Shown: positions 36,017-43,776 of the stretch, one piece after another
Numbering within the stretch: the stretch's first letter is position 1
How the letters are laid out: every line of letters begins with the position of its first letter
Origin: Polyangia bacterium
GTDB taxonomy: Bacteria; Myxococcota_A; Polyangia; Nannocystales; Nannocystaceae
Length of the DNA: 64,000 bases
NCBI GenBank assembly: GCA_030429545.1
Contig: JAUIFF010000008.1
Coordinates: forward strand, 1-64,000
Reading direction: 5' to 3'
The notes under the pieces: model-generated
Seen by the model: only the letters and a program-made list of their open reading frames with translations
Databases searched by the model: none
Told to the model about the DNA's origin: nothing
Program-made: the position numbers and the translations under genes

Positions 36017-37549
36017 GTGAGCCCCGAGCGCGATTTGAGCTCGTTTGTCGAGGGATGGGATGCGGTGGTCTTCGCCTCGCGTGGGGCGGCGCGTTGGGTG
36101 ATTGGCACGCTCGCGGTGGTCCTGGTCGCCGTGTTTTGGGTGGTCCAGTCGCAGCACAGTTCGGAGAAGACGCAGCTGTACCTCGAGATCGCCGATGCTG
36201 GCGTTTCCCTGGCGCGTACCGAGTTGATGGCCAAGGGTCCGCTGAAGCTGCGGGATGGCGAGCTTTATGCCGGGGATTTTCGCGTCGACGAATCGACCGA
36301 AATCGTCGACACCGTGCTGCAAGCCACCGGGTTTGGCTGCACGATTTTTCTCGAAGACCGGCGCATTGCGACCACCGCAACGGCGGCCCACCAGACCCAA
36401 AGAGCACTCGGTACCCGGGCCAATCCCGAAGTTCGTGACGCCGTGTTCGACCGTGGCGAGGTGTTTCGCGGGGTCACGACCACCATCGGCAAGGACTGGG
36501 TGATTGTTTATACACCTTTAGTGGCCAGCGAGGGTCAACGCATCGGGATGCTGGCCAGTTTTCGCGAACTCGACCAGTTTCGCGTGGAGCTGTGGCGGTT
36601 TCGCCTGGTGCTCGGGGGGACGCTGCTGTTGCTATACCTGCTGCTGGTTGCCCTGGTCTTGCTGCGTGAGCGCCATGCCTCGAAGTTGCTGACCCAGGGG
36701 CGAGAACTGGCCAAGACCCACGAGCAGCTCGAGCAAAAGGCCGCAGCCCTGGCCCTGGCACAACGCGATGCCGATGCCGCCCGCCAGGTCGCCGAACAGG
36801 CCAACACCGCCAAGTCGAAGTTCTTGGCGACCATGAGCCATGAGCTGCGGACCCCACTCAACGCGATTTTGGGCTATACCGATTTGGTACTCGACGATCT
36901 CGATGTGCATACACCAACGCCGGTGGATACCACGGCCCAGGTGGTCGACGACGTCTCGCGGATCAAGAAATCGGGGACCCACCTGCTGGCACTGATCAAC
37001 GATTTACTCGACCTCTCGAAGGTCGAGGCCGATGCCATGGATCTCCACATCGAACCTTTTTCGCTGGTCGAGCTGGTCGAAGAACTTGTCGCCACGATTC
37101 GCCCACTGGCGCAGGCGCAGCAAAATCGGGTGGGCATCGAGCTCGAGCAGGCGGTTGCCACCATGCACTCCGACCGCCGCAAGCTGCAACAGGTGCTCCT
37201 CAACCTGTTGAGCAATGCCTGTAAATTTACCAAAGACGGTGAGATCCAGTTGGTCGCGCGGGAGCTTGTGCGGCCGAATTCACCGGCGAAGTGGGTTGAG
37301 ATTGTGGTTTCAGATACTGGTATCGGTGTGCCTGCACATGTTTTGCCGACACTGTTTGAGCCGTTTTCCCAGGCCGACACCACAACCCAGAAACAGTATG
37401 GCGGCACGGGCTTGGGGCTGGCGATCTCGCGGGAGATGAGCCGCCTACTCGGGGGAACGGTGACGGTCGAGAGCATCGTGGATGAGGGCACGACCTTTGG
37501 TGTGCGGCTTCCGCTTGATCTTCGCGAAAAACATGCTGGTGCATGTTAA
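36017..37549 (+). CDS. Membrane sensor histidine kinase
   Basis: A 510-residue sensor kinase. Membrane helix 1 (VIGTLAVVLVAVFWVV) and helix 2 (LVLGGTLLLLYLLLVALVLL) bracket a ~150-residue periplasmic sensor of single-Cache type. A coiled coil of about 50 residues rich in Ala/Gln leads to the HisKA domain with MSHELRTPLN (phospho-His) and a HATPase domain with N box (LLNLLSNACKF), DTGIGV, FEPFSQ and GGTGLGLAIS. All motifs needed for activity are present. No receiver domain or response-regulator gene is adjacent, so it is an orphan here. Start uncertain: GTG 36017 is used; TTG 35987 is possible. Confidence 0.9.
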   Translation: MSPERDLSSFVEGWDAVVFASRGAARWVIGTLAVVLVAVFWVVQSQHSSEKTQLYLEIADAGVSLARTELMAKGPLKLRDGELYAGDFRVDESTEIVDTVLQATGFGCTIFLEDRRIATTATAAHQTQRALGTRANPEVRDAVFDRGEVFRGVTTTIGKDWVIVYTPLVASEGQRIGMLASFRELDQFRVELWRFRLVLGGTLLLLYLLLVALVLLRERHASKLLTQGRELAKTHEQLEQKAAALALAQRDADAARQVAEQANTAKSKFLATMSHELRTPLNAILGYTDLVLDDLDVHTPTPVDTTAQVVDDVSRIKKSGTHLLALINDLLDLSKVEADAMDLHIEPFSLVELVEELVATIRPLAQAQQNRVGIELEQAVATMHSDRRKLQQVLLNLLSNACKFTKDGEIQLVARELVRPNSPAKWVEIVVSDTGIGVPAHVLPTLFEPFSQADTTTQKQYGGTGLGLAISREMSRLLGGTVTVESIVDEGTTFGVRLPLDLREKHAGAC

Positions 37550-37561
37550 TTCGAGATACCG

Positions 37562-38041
37562 CTAGAGATTCGACTGAATCTCGCTAAAGAGCTGTTTCCA
37601 CAGTGTGCGTTCGCCAGACTCGCCTTCGAGAACCCAAACCCGGTCATCGCTGACATCGCGCTCGCCAATAAAAATTTTAGGGGTCGCGGTCACGACCGTG
37701 CCACCCCCGTCGGCCTTGAGGTCGATGTAGTACTGTCGCGAGACTTCGACAGCTTGGGCCGAGTACGCCCCTCCCTGGGCATGGGCGCGGACAAACTTAC
37801 GCGAGGTTTTGATCTTGCCTTTTTCTTCATTGGTGAAGGCGATTTCGTAGCCAAGCACCTGCAATGCACCAGCTGTGGCAGCAAACGTTTCGGCCATGTT
37901 TGCGTCGAATCGGTGGCTCCCGTTTGAGCCGATTTCAGCGGCGGTCATGTCCGCGGCCACCATCGCGGCGCACCCTGGGACTGCAGCCGTCAGGGAAAGT
38001 GTGAACATTCCACAACCGAGCATACGAAGAGCTGTGTGCAT
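37562..38041 (-). CDS. Small lipoprotein of unknown function
   Basis: A 159-residue protein with signal peptide and a VPGC lipobox. The mature region is predicted to be a small alpha/beta domain (GALQVLGYEIAFTNEEKGKIKTS; RQYYIDLKADGGGTVVTATP), a pattern seen in outer-membrane accessory lipoproteins, but I cannot name a family. AGGGTG lies about 8 nt before the ATG. It converges on the sensor kinase gene across 12 bp and follows htpG on the same strand after the htpG terminator. Confidence 0.7.
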   Translation of the reverse strand: MHTALRMLGCGMFTLSLTAAVPGCAAMVAADMTAAEIGSNGSHRFDANMAETFAATAGALQVLGYEIAFTNEEKGKIKTSRKFVRAHAQGGAYSAQAVEVSRQYYIDLKADGGGTVVTATPKIFIGERDVSDDRVWVLEGESGERTLWKQLFSEIQSNL

Positions 38042-38114
38042 TTGTGCACCCTAGCACGACCGCAGAGTTGGGTGAAAAGCTGAGCAGATGAAGGAGTGTA
38101 CGTAAAACCAAACA

Positions 38115-38141
38115 AAGGGCCGACGCTTGGCGCCGGCCCTT
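38115..38141 (-). terminator. Rho-independent terminator of htpG
   Basis: AAGGGCCG (38115-38122) and CGGCCCTT (38134-38141) form an 8-bp stem with an 11-nt loop. On the minus strand a T-rich run follows. It lies 20 nt past the htpG stop. Confidence 0.8.
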
Positions 38142-38160
38142 GTTGTGGGTACATCGGTTG

Positions 38161-40092
38161 TTACGAACTCGACTTGACCACGCTGTTGAGCATTTGCTGA
38201 ATGCGGCGGACCATGCCCACCGGGTCGGCGACTTCGCCCTCGGCCAGTGCAGCCTGGTCGTACAACAGCTCGACCCAGTTCCCCAGGCGGTCGTCGCCGG
38301 GACTGTCGACGGCAATTTTGTTGGCGGCCTGGACAAACGGGTCGCGGGGGTTGAGCTCCAAGATCCGGCTGCGCGATGGCACGGCCTGCTTGGCCATTTT
38401 GAGGATCCGCTCCATGTTGCGGCTGAGACCACCTGCCTCATCGACCAGGCAAGCGGCGCTCTCACGCAGGCGCTTGGACTCGCGGACGTCCTTGACCTTG
38501 TCGCCGAGCAGGGCCTTGGCGGTGCTGAGCAGCGCACTGATGTCGGTGCTCTTGTCGTCGTCGTCTTCTTGTTTCTCCTCGTCCTTTTCGGGGATTTCGA
38601 GGTCGCCCTGGGTGACGCTGACGAGCTTTTTGCCGTCGTACTCCTTGAGCTCTTGGAGTACCCACTCGTCGACCGCGTCGGTCATAAACAGGACCTGGTA
38701 GCCCTGGGCGCGACAGGCCTCGAGGTGCGGGCTACGGGCGACGGCGTCGTGGGTCTCGCCGGCGATGTAGTAGATCGCGTCCTGGCCCTCTTTCATGCCC
38801 TCGACGTACTCGGCCAGGGAGACCACTCCCTCGCCGCTGTCACTGCTGCGATAGCGCAGCAGCTCAAACAGTTGCTTGTGGTGGGAGTTGTCGGTGTGGA
38901 CACCCTCCTTGAGGACGGCGCCAAAGCTCTGCCAAAACTTGTTGTAGTCGTCGGCGTTTTCCTTGGCGAGGTTGGCCAACAGCTTGAAGACCTTGCGGGT
39001 GAGCTGGCGGCGGATCTTGCTGAGGGCGTTGTGCTCCTGCACCGATTCGCGCGAGACGTTGAGCGGGATATCCTCGCTGTCGACCACGCCCCGCATGAAC
39101 CGCATGTACTGCGGCAGCAACTTCTCGCAGTCCTCGACAATCATCACCCGACGGGCGTAGAGCTGAACCGACTTGCGGTCCTCCTGGAAAAGATCGGCGG
39201 GGGCCCGGCCGGGGATAAACAGCAGCGCCGTAAACTGGATAGGCGCGTCCATCGAGAAGTGCAGACGGGCGATCGGCTCATCGCCGGGGAGCACAAACCC
39301 GCCCATGACGTGCTTGTAAAACTCCTGGTAGTCGTCGTCGGTCAGCTCCTTGGGCGAGCGGGCCCAAAACGCCGTGCCGTCGTTGACCTGCTTGGCATCG
39401 CCGTCTTGCTCGCCATCATCTTTGATGACCGTGAGCTTGATGGGGTGCATCACGTGGTTGCTGTAGCGACGGATGATGTGCTCCAAGCGGAAGCGCTCTA
39501 AGAACTCGCTGGCCTCCTCCTTGAGGGTGAGCTCGATGCGGGTCCCACGGGTGTCACGATCGGACGGGGCAACCTCGAACGAGCCCTCGCCGCTCGAACT
39601 CCAGTGGACCGGGGGCTGCCCCGGGAGCGCCGAGCGGCTGTAGACGTCGATCCGGTCGGACACCATGAAGGCGCTGTAAAACCCAACACCAAACTGGCCA
39701 ATCAGGTTGAGGTCGGGCTTTTTGCCCTCCTCTTGCTGGGACTTGACGTGCTTGAGGAAGTTGAGCGTACCCGAGTGGGCGATCGTGCCGAGGTTCTCGG
39801 TGGCCTCGTCGACACTCATGCCGATCCCGTTGTCCTCAATGATCAACTTCCCCTGTTTGGCATCGGCCACCAGGGTGATTTCGGGGAGCAGTTCCTTGCC
39901 CTCGAGCTGGTCATTGACCAGGGCGGCAAACCGGGCCTTGTCGAGCGCGTCGGACGCGTTGGAGATGAGCTCGCGCAGAAAGATTTCCTGGTTGGTGTAA
40001 AGCGAGTTGGTCACGAGGTTGAGCAGCGCGCTAACTTCGGCCTTAAACTCGTGTTGGGTCGTCTTCTTGTTTGAAACGGGCGTATCGGGCAC
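38161..40092 (-). CDS. htpG: Molecular chaperone HtpG (Hsp90)
   Basis: A 643-residue bacterial Hsp90. It acts as a cytosolic ATP-dependent dimeric chaperone. Seen: N-terminal GHKL ATPase with NQEIFLRELISNASDALDK, EDNGIGMS, and GQFGVGFYSAFMV; the middle domain with NVSRESVQ; and the C-terminal dimerisation domain. Length and order are those of the family. The start is a GTG at 40092, supported by GGGAGGA about 7 nt upstream. A charged insert rich in Glu/Asp/Lys lies near residue 515. No exact TGYANNTRCA motif was found in this long gene. Confidence 0.97.
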   Translation of the reverse strand: MPDTPVSNKKTTQHEFKAEVSALLNLVTNSLYTNQEIFLRELISNASDALDKARFAALVNDQLEGKELLPEITLVADAKQGKLIIEDNGIGMSVDEATENLGTIAHSGTLNFLKHVKSQQEEGKKPDLNLIGQFGVGFYSAFMVSDRIDVYSRSALPGQPPVHWSSSGEGSFEVAPSDRDTRGTRIELTLKEEASEFLERFRLEHIIRRYSNHVMHPIKLTVIKDDGEQDGDAKQVNDGTAFWARSPKELTDDDYQEFYKHVMGGFVLPGDEPIARLHFSMDAPIQFTALLFIPGRAPADLFQEDRKSVQLYARRVMIVEDCEKLLPQYMRFMRGVVDSEDIPLNVSRESVQEHNALSKIRRQLTRKVFKLLANLAKENADDYNKFWQSFGAVLKEGVHTDNSHHKQLFELLRYRSSDSGEGVVSLAEYVEGMKEGQDAIYYIAGETHDAVARSPHLEACRAQGYQVLFMTDAVDEWVLQELKEYDGKKLVSVTQGDLEIPEKDEEKQEDDDDKSTDISALLSTAKALLGDKVKDVRESKRLRESAACLVDEAGGLSRNMERILKMAKQAVPSRSRILELNPRDPFVQAANKIAVDSPGDDRLGNWVELLYDQAALAEGEVADPVGMVRRIQQMLNSVVKSSS

Positions 40093-41144
40093 GTCAGATC
40101 CTCCCGGGAGGCGAGGGGCCAGCTATCGGTCGCGGCACCGCCGGGCCTTCCCGGCGCGGAAGCTAAGGAATCATTGGAGGGCGTCAAGGTGTTGAACCGA
40201 CACCAAAACGTATTGGTCTTTGTGAGCTATGTATCGGTCCCCGGTTTTGCTTCGGGCATGGACTCAACGAGTTTCGGGGTGCTGGCGAAGAGGAAGACGC
40301 GGGGTCCCGCGTCACCCGTTCAAGGGACGAGCTTTGGCTTGGTGTACGTGTGCTGCGGGCGGGCGTTGGCGAAGAGGAAGGCATGCGGGGAGGCTTCGGC
40401 AAGGTTCACGGGTCCTGCCGCGGACCCCACTTCGAGCCTCCGGGAGCACGGCAGTTGTGACTTGTGAAGGTGTGGAAGTGCCCTGCGGGAGGTCGACGAC
40501 GGTTCGAGGCTCACTCTCGGTGCGGCCTCCGGTCGAAGTGCGGGACCCCCCGCGTCACCCGTTCAACGAGGGACGAGCTCAGACTTGATTTCGGGGAGTG
40601 GGCGTTGTGGTTGATCCGAGCGAGCGGCTACGACCTGCGCAAGTCGTTGTAGTGCGAACTTCTCAGGGCTCACGGCAAAAGGCCTGCGCGGTTCAACGAG
40701 ATCCGTCTGAGTGGGAAGTGAAGCTGTAGTGGGCTACCGCGAACCGTCGTACGACCACGCCCCAAAAGACCCGCGGGATTCAACGAGCTCCGTCCGAGCA
40801 AAGGATCGCGGAGGATTTTTGGGAGTGGACGTGGGGTGGGCTACCGCGAACCGTCATACGACCATGCCCAAAAAGACCCGCGCGTGATTCAACGAGAGCC
40901 GTCTGAGCAAAGGATCGCGGAGGATTTTTGGGCGTGGAGCGAGTTGTGGGAAGTGAAGCTGTAGTGGGCCTACCGCGAACCGTCGTATGACCACGCCCAA
41001 AAAGACCCGCGGGATTCAACGAGCTCCGTCCGAGCAAAGGATCGCGGAGGATTTTTGGGCGTGGAGCGAGTCGTGGGAAGTGAAGCTGTAGTGGGCTACC
41101 GCGAACCTTCTCACGACCGCTCCACGCCCAAAAAGACCCGCGCG
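40093..41144. other. 1-kb non-coding spacer full of dispersed repeats
   Basis: No gene is credible here. From 40280 to 40580 it holds segments that recur near 60.5-60.8 kb, partly inverted (40362-40454 matches 60483-60589 reversed; 40526-40577 matches 60732-60786 directly). From 40711 to 41134 it holds an array of the TTTTTGGGC...GCCCAAAAA element, listed separately. Confidence 0.8.
40711..41134. repeat. Array of ~60-85-bp elements with inverted TTTTTGGGC ends
   Basis: Three full elements lie at about 40816-40874, 40925-41003 and 41052-41134, after a partial one at 40711-40767. Each starts TTTTTGGGCGTGG (or a variant) and ends CCACGCCCAAAAA, with an interior of GAAGTGAAGCTGTAGTGGGCTACCGCGAAC. 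They are joined by linkers containing GATTCAACGAG and GAGCAAAGGATCGCGGAGG. Because both ends are A/T-rich on the wrong side, they are not simple terminators. One related copy is at 18186-18280. Confidence 0.85.
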
Positions 41145-41178
41145 TCACTTCATCGCGAAGATCACTTCATCGCGAAGA
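41145..41178. repeat. 17-bp direct repeat across the stop codon of the GNAT gene
   Basis: TCACTTCATCGCGAAGA occurs at 41145-41161 and again at 41162-41178. The second copy contains the last codons and the TGA stop of the minus-strand gene ending at 41167; the first lies just beyond it. Confidence 0.88.
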
Positions 41179-42021
41179 TCCGGAGATGCGGCGGTGCCAC
41201 AACTGAATGCCGACGAAGTCGTCTTCGCGCACGATGTGGTCTGTCAGCCTTGCGGTGACCTTGAACCCGAGTTCGGCGAACACGGTGTTGGCGAGGATGT
41301 TGTCTGCCGGCACCATCGAGAACACGCTCGCGGTGGCGTTGCGTGCCAGTTCGTCGAGCAGGAACTTCATCAGGTACTCGGCCGTTGGCAGCTCCGACTC
41401 GTCTTGGACCGGCGTCAGCACATCGAGCTTGGCGTGGCCAAACGAGCTGTCGGTTTCGGCTCCCACCCAAAACTCGCGTTTGTGGGTGCCACAGGCGGCG
41501 ATGTCGGGGCGGAAGATGCCGCGGCGGAATGGGGCATACAGCGCGTTCATCCCGATGTCCTCGATGAGCTTGGTCAGGCGACCCTCATCGGTGTGGATCT
41601 CGGGGTTCATGCCACGTGGTTTGGTCGTGGCCTTCTCCTTGGCGTTGATGCTGGGCGCGTTGAGCTTGGGGGCGCCGCCTTGGATCGGGTCGCCGTCTTC
41701 GGTGTAGACCCGGCTCATGATGTAGGCGTCGGCGGTGCGGAAGTAGCCTGGGATGGCCCCTTCGCGCGAGAACCCGACTGAGCGCCAGCTTTTGGAGTCC
41801 TGCTTCTCGACGACGGTGAAAACCTTGCGCAAGTTCTCTGAACGTGCGATCCGGTCAAAGAAGTCGCGTTTTTGCTGGTAGTTGCCGACGCGATAGTCGA
41901 ACACTCGCAGGTTTTGATGGTCGCGGTTGAGCAGGAAGCAAAAGTCGATATCGCCCTTGCGATAGTAGATTTCCTCGACCTTTTCGGTTGTTTCCTCGAG
42001 GGAGGCCGTTTGACTGGACAT
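41167..42021 (-). CDS. GNAT acetyltransferase, AblB-like
   Basis: A 284-residue protein that resembles the beta-lysine N6-acetyltransferase AblB, which makes N-epsilon-acetyl-beta-lysine, a compatible solute. Seen: VFDYRVGNYQQKRDFFDRIA, then a GREG-like segment in VGFSREGAIPGYFRTADAYI, and a C-terminal GNAT domain with PADNILANTVFAELGFKV and a final strand IQLWHRR. AGGAG about 6 nt before the ATG at 42021 fixes the start. No lysine 2,3-aminomutase gene (ablA) is adjacent, so the substrate is uncertain. Confidence 0.65.
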   Translation of the reverse strand: MSSQTASLEETTEKVEEIYYRKGDIDFCFLLNRDHQNLRVFDYRVGNYQQKRDFFDRIARSENLRKVFTVVEKQDSKSWRSVGFSREGAIPGYFRTADAYIMSRVYTEDGDPIQGGAPKLNAPSINAKEKATTKPRGMNPEIHTDEGRLTKLIEDIGMNALYAPFRRGIFRPDIAACGTHKREFWVGAETDSSFGHAKLDVLTPVQDESELPTAEYLMKFLLDELARNATASVFSMVPADNILANTVFAELGFKVTARLTDHIVREDDFVGIQLWHRRISGSSR

Positions 42022-42127
42022 GCGCGCTCCTGGGGGTGCAACAAAACTCTGGGGGTCGGGCGGAGCAGTCCGCGTTTTGAGCCCTGTTGGCACCGATAAA
42101 TTCGCGAAACCCTTACCACTTCCAATT

Positions 42128-43612
42128 ATGGCTGTCAAAGCACATAGGCGGGCACGCGTGCGCATCTGGGGGATCTTGGCAATGCTGTTGGCAACCCCTG
42201 GCTGTCGCGACGGTACGGCCACCGCAGACCCCGAGCCGGACTGCATCCGCGACATGGATTGCGGAGCGCTTCAGGCGTGTCGCAACGGGCAGTGTGTGGC
42301 CGACGAAAAACCAGTGAATGAGCTCACGCAAACCGAGCCGCCACCACCGACGGCCTACCGCGGCGGGCCGGGCCAGTGGGGGCTGTTCGCGGGGTCCGCA
42401 CCGAGCGAGGAGCCGGAATTGTTGTGGGAGCAACCACTCGGGGCTGCGGTGAGTGCCGCCCCGGTGATCGCCGAAGTCGCTGGCGAGCAGTGGGCGGTGG
42501 TCGGCACCCATCACGGACGCCTCGTCGGCGTTGTCGTTCATGGCCAAAGTCCCGAGCGCGCCGGCAGCATGGCCCTCGACACATGGCTTTCGGGCATCAT
42601 TTGGGGGACTGCGGCGATCGCCGATGGGATCGCCTATGTCGGGGCCGACGACGACACCCTGCACGCAGTGCAACTGGCCACCGGAGCAGCCGTGTTTCAC
42701 CTACGTGTTGGGGATTGTGAACCGCCGCGCGCTCCGGGCCCCATGGGGTCGCTTTGCGACGTCGACGGCGGGCCGACGTTGGGCCCTGTTCTCGACGGCC
42801 GGGCCGATCTGTATTTTGGGGCAAATGGCATCTACCGGGCGACTCGGAGTGGAACACTTGTGTTTCACACACCGGTGATCGCGGCCCTGCCCGAGCCCAA
42901 AAAAACCGGCAAGAACGCGAAAAAACGCCGGGCCAAGGATCGTCAGCACAAGCCTGGTAAATCGTCGCAGTCTAAAAAAAATGTAGATGCAAAAAAAACG
43001 ACTTCGGGCGGCTCGAAGCCCGTCGACTTTTTACGGCGCACCCATGTTTATGCGACCCCCCTGGTGACGCCCAGCGGCGATGTGTTTGTCGGTACCCAGG
43101 GCTCGGGCCTGCTCGCGCTCGCACCCGACGGGCGTGAGCGGTGGCGGGTGCCCCTGCGTGGGGATGTCGACGGTTCACCCGTTTTGACCGACAACGGCCT
43201 GGTGGTGGTCGGCGACGACGGAGGTCAAATCACGGCCTTTGACCAGGCGGGCAACCAGCGGTGGCAGGTCAAGACCGAAGGGTCGGTCCAGTCGGCGCTC
43301 GCCCTCGGCCGCCGCGGCGAAGTGATTGTCGCGACCACGGCCGGACAATTGCTTGCGATCGGGCCGGGTGGCAATCGCCGGTTTACCCGCGAACTCGACG
43401 TTCCGATCTACAGCTCGCCCCGGGTCGACGCGGCGGGGACGATCTTGGTGGTGAGCGAAGACGGCATGCTCCACGCGGTGACGCCCCGGGGGAAGTTACA
43501 GTGGCAACTCCAACTGCCCAACCGGGTCGATGGGGCGGTTGCCCTGACGCCGGCAGGGGTGGTGGTGGTGGCCGATGTCGATGGGGTGATGGCCGCCTAC
43601 GGGCCAAAATGA
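42128..43612 (+). CDS. Lipoprotein with PQQ-type beta-propeller
   Basis: A 494-residue exported lipoprotein: signal peptide with ATPGC lipobox, a short Cys-containing segment (CIRDMDCGALQACRNGQCV), then a seven- to eight-bladed propeller of the PQQ/BamB type with repeated AxDGxxRW and GxxxxAxDxxG strands (LALAPDGRERWRV; ITAFDQAGNQRWQV; LAIGPGGNRRFTRE). A Lys-rich low-complexity loop (about residues 255-295) interrupts the blades. There are no dehydrogenase catalytic residues that I can see, so a scaffold or binding role like BamB is more likely. It is divergent from the GNAT gene with about 100 bp between starts. Confidence 0.75.
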   Translation: MAVKAHRRARVRIWGILAMLLATPGCRDGTATADPEPDCIRDMDCGALQACRNGQCVADEKPVNELTQTEPPPPTAYRGGPGQWGLFAGSAPSEEPELLWEQPLGAAVSAAPVIAEVAGEQWAVVGTHHGRLVGVVVHGQSPERAGSMALDTWLSGIIWGTAAIADGIAYVGADDDTLHAVQLATGAAVFHLRVGDCEPPRAPGPMGSLCDVDGGPTLGPVLDGRADLYFGANGIYRATRSGTLVFHTPVIAALPEPKKTGKNAKKRRAKDRQHKPGKSSQSKKNVDAKKTTSGGSKPVDFLRRTHVYATPLVTPSGDVFVGTQGSGLLALAPDGRERWRVPLRGDVDGSPVLTDNGLVVVGDDGGQITAFDQAGNQRWQVKTEGSVQSALALGRRGEVIVATTAGQLLAIGPGGNRRFTRELDVPIYSSPRVDAAGTILVVSEDGMLHAVTPRGKLQWQLQLPNRVDGAVALTPAGVVVVADVDGVMAAYGPK

Positions 43613-43776
43613 TTGTTGATACATCAACTGTATCGGGTATGGGCAACGACGATGTGGGGGCACCCGACAGCACATCCCAAAGTGGGCCGGGTTGGTCGAG
43701 GGGTTGGCCCCAGTTGCGGTGTTTGGGCGGAATTCGCCACTTGCAGCTTTGATCACAAAGTGCGAGCTTGCCCCGC

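Noticed and set aside
38140..39501. 453-residue open frame on the plus strand opposite htpG
   Set aside because: It mirrors the htpG codon positions in GC-rich DNA, has a Val/Leu/Asp-rich shadow composition, and shows no domain. The same holds for long antisense frames opposite boxB (22882-24126), rnr (43867-44727) and pyc (54386-55813).
40816..41134. TTTTTGGGC...GCCCAAAAA elements read as terminators
   Set aside because: The T run precedes the stem and A residues follow it on either strand, so they are not intrinsic terminators.
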